From Oscillospiraceae bacterium (GTDB lineage Bacteria > Bacillota > Clostridia > Oscillospirales > Ruminococcaceae): a stretch of 32,234 bases of DNA. The stretch spans positions 1 through 32,234 of the forward strand of contig SFFD01000012.1 of NCBI GenBank assembly GCA_004556975.1, written 5' to 3'. The position numbers and the translations under genes were made by a program. Below the pieces are notes generated by a model, which saw only the letters and a list, made by a program, of their open reading frames with translations, had not been told where the DNA came from and did no database searches. This document shows positions 31,201 through 32,234 of the stretch, piece by piece; within the stretch, counting starts at the first letter, position 1; the number at the start of each line of letters is the position of its first letter.

Positions 31201-32234
31201 ATGAAAAGAAAGACACATCAAGAGTTCATAGATGAAGTTCAAATAAAGAATCAAAAGGTAGTTGTTGTTGGCACGTATATCAACTACTCGACTAAGATTG
31301 AAGCTAAGTGCGTCAAATGTGGACACGTATGGCTTGCGTGGCCCGAATCGCTATTAAAGGGACATGGATGCCCTGTATGTGCTAATAATATCAAAAAATC
31401 TCAAGAAACATTTGTGCAGGAAATGTACAAGTATAATCCGTATATTGAAATAATCGGCGAATACAAAACGGCACTTTCGCCACTTAAGGTAAGATGTCGT
31501 ATATGTGGGAATGAGTGGTTGGCCAAACCGAATCGTTTACTTAGTGGGGCGCAGTGTATGCGGTGCGTACGGCCACACACTAGTTTCATGGAACAATTTA
31601 TCTTACTTGCATTGCGACGCGTATTAGGAGATAAGGCTGTTGAATCAAGAAATACAACTGCAATTGGTCTTGAACTTGATATCTATATCCCTGCAGCTCA
31701 TTTAGCAATTGAGCCAGGATCATGGCTGTACCACGAGAAGAAAGCCGACAATCTCGACTCTTTCAAAAGGCAAAAGTGTGCTTCAAACGGAATACGTCTA
31801 TTAACAATCTATGATACATATCCCGAAAATAAAGAAGCTCCGTTTGAAAATGATTGTCTTGTATTTACGGGCTTCCTTAATGAGCCCGGATACGAACGAT
31901 TAATAAATTTGACGAGAACAATATTAAACATGCTTGGTCGTAATGAGATTTCGATTGATTGGGCAGAACTCGCCAGTGACGCCTATGAAGCATGTCACTA
32001 TAATGCAAATGAATCCTTCCTTGAAGATCTTTCCGTCATAGCTCCGGATATTGAGCCACTTGAAGACTATAAAGGAACAAATATTCCTATATTAGTTCGC
32101 AACAAAAAATGTGGACATTCTGCTTGGATGGCAAGGCCTTATACGCTGTTAAACGGTATCGGCTGTCCTATTTGCGGACGTGAAAAAGCAGCAAAAACTA
32201 GGGTTCGCACTAATGCTGAGTTTGCAAAAGAACT
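31201..32234 (+). CDS. zinc-ribbon repeat protein with Vsr-like endonuclease domain, cut by the window end
   Basis: At least 344 codons are open with no stop before the edge. Two similar modules of about 60 residues each end in a four-cysteine zinc site: C37, C40, C57, C60 and C99, C102, C119, C122, with a conserved pattern C-x2-CG-x2-W ... L-x-G-x2-C-x2-C. Between about 128 and 215 lies a PD-(D/E)xK/Vsr-like nuclease: E131, E158-L-D160, IE171, H178, K189, K192, then GIRLLTIYD. A third zinc module at 300-325 lacks the first cysteine, and a fourth appears to start at the edge. It resembles DUF4379/DUF723-type zinc-ribbon families as I remember them. Codon use differs from its neighbours (at least ten TTA Leu codons; none in recR), suggesting transfer. 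Confidence 0.75.
   Translation, partial: MKRKTHQEFIDEVQIKNQKVVVVGTYINYSTKIEAKCVKCGHVWLAWPESLLKGHGCPVCANNIKKSQETFVQEMYKYNPYIEIIGEYKTALSPLKVRCRICGNEWLAKPNRLLSGAQCMRCVRPHTSFMEQFILLALRRVLGDKAVESRNTTAIGLELDIYIPAAHLAIEPGSWLYHEKKADNLDSFKRQKCASNGIRLLTIYDTYPENKEAPFENDCLVFTGFLNEPGYERLINLTRTILNMLGRNEISIDWAELASDAYEACHYNANESFLEDLSVIAPDIEPLEDYKGTNIPILVRNKKCGHSAWMARPYTLLNGIGCPICGREKAAKTRVRTNAEFAKE

Noticed and set aside
1..32234. CRISPR array, insertion sequence or toxin-antitoxin pair
   Set aside because: I saw no regularly spaced direct repeats, no transposase motifs or terminal inverted repeats, and no small gene pair with toxin or antitoxin features.

Overview
The window is an ordinary, densely packed bacterial chromosome segment that most resembles the Clostridia (Bacillota). 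The signs are AddAB instead of RecBCD, type III pantothenate kinase, SMC, an L20-type leader in front of infC-rpmI-rplT, an SRP RNA gene just before dnaX, strong AGGAGG-type ribosome binding sites, several TTG/GTG starts and consensus TTGACA/TATAAT promoters. A gut Oscillospirales-like lineage would fit, but this is an inference from style and gene order, not from a marker comparison. Overlapping frames on the opposite strands of real genes are shadows and are left out.

Layout. (1) 1-1575: rmuC on the plus strand with its own promoter, ending in a bidirectional terminator; a divergent gene may begin at the very left edge. (2) 1602-15560, all minus: reading in the direction of transcription, an SpoU-family RNA methyltransferase and dprA, then a chain of mostly overlapping genes topA, trmFO, plsX, rnc, a radical SAM gene, smc, a glycosyltransferase-like gene and coaX. 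(3) 15682-17068, minus: infC-rpmI-rplT with a consensus promoter and an attenuator-like leader; infC appears to start at ATA. (4) 17116-24665, minus: a PAP2-like membrane protein, addA and addB. (5) 24703-25081: tandem terminators, tRNA-Leu(GAG) and its promoter. (6) 25082-30885, plus: a class B penicillin-binding protein with KTA in place of KTG, a small membrane protein, the SRP RNA, dnaX, ybaB, recR, smpB and the tmRNA gene. (7) 30886-32234: a tmRNA terminator, about 250 bases of unclear content, and a right-truncated gene of different codon use. That gene encodes treble-clef/zinc-ribbon repeats around a Vsr-like endonuclease domain and looks like accessory DNA beside the tmRNA 3' end.

Functionally this is mostly DNA and RNA housekeeping: double-strand break repair (AddAB, RecR, YbaB, RmuC, DprA), chromosome topology and segregation (TopA, SMC), tRNA/rRNA modification and processing (TrmFO, SpoU, RNase III), phospholipid synthesis (PlsX), CoA synthesis (CoaX), translation (IF-3, L35, L20), ribosome rescue (SmpB/tmRNA) and protein targeting (SRP RNA).

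Most noteworthy: the endonuclease/zinc-repeat gene next to tmRNA; a strongly over-represented octamer TTGAGCAC (19 copies by eye on both strands); a possible dnaX frameshift site; a degenerate Walker A in AddB; the KTA motif in the PBP. I did not find a CRISPR array, an insertion sequence or a recognisable multi-gene defence system.
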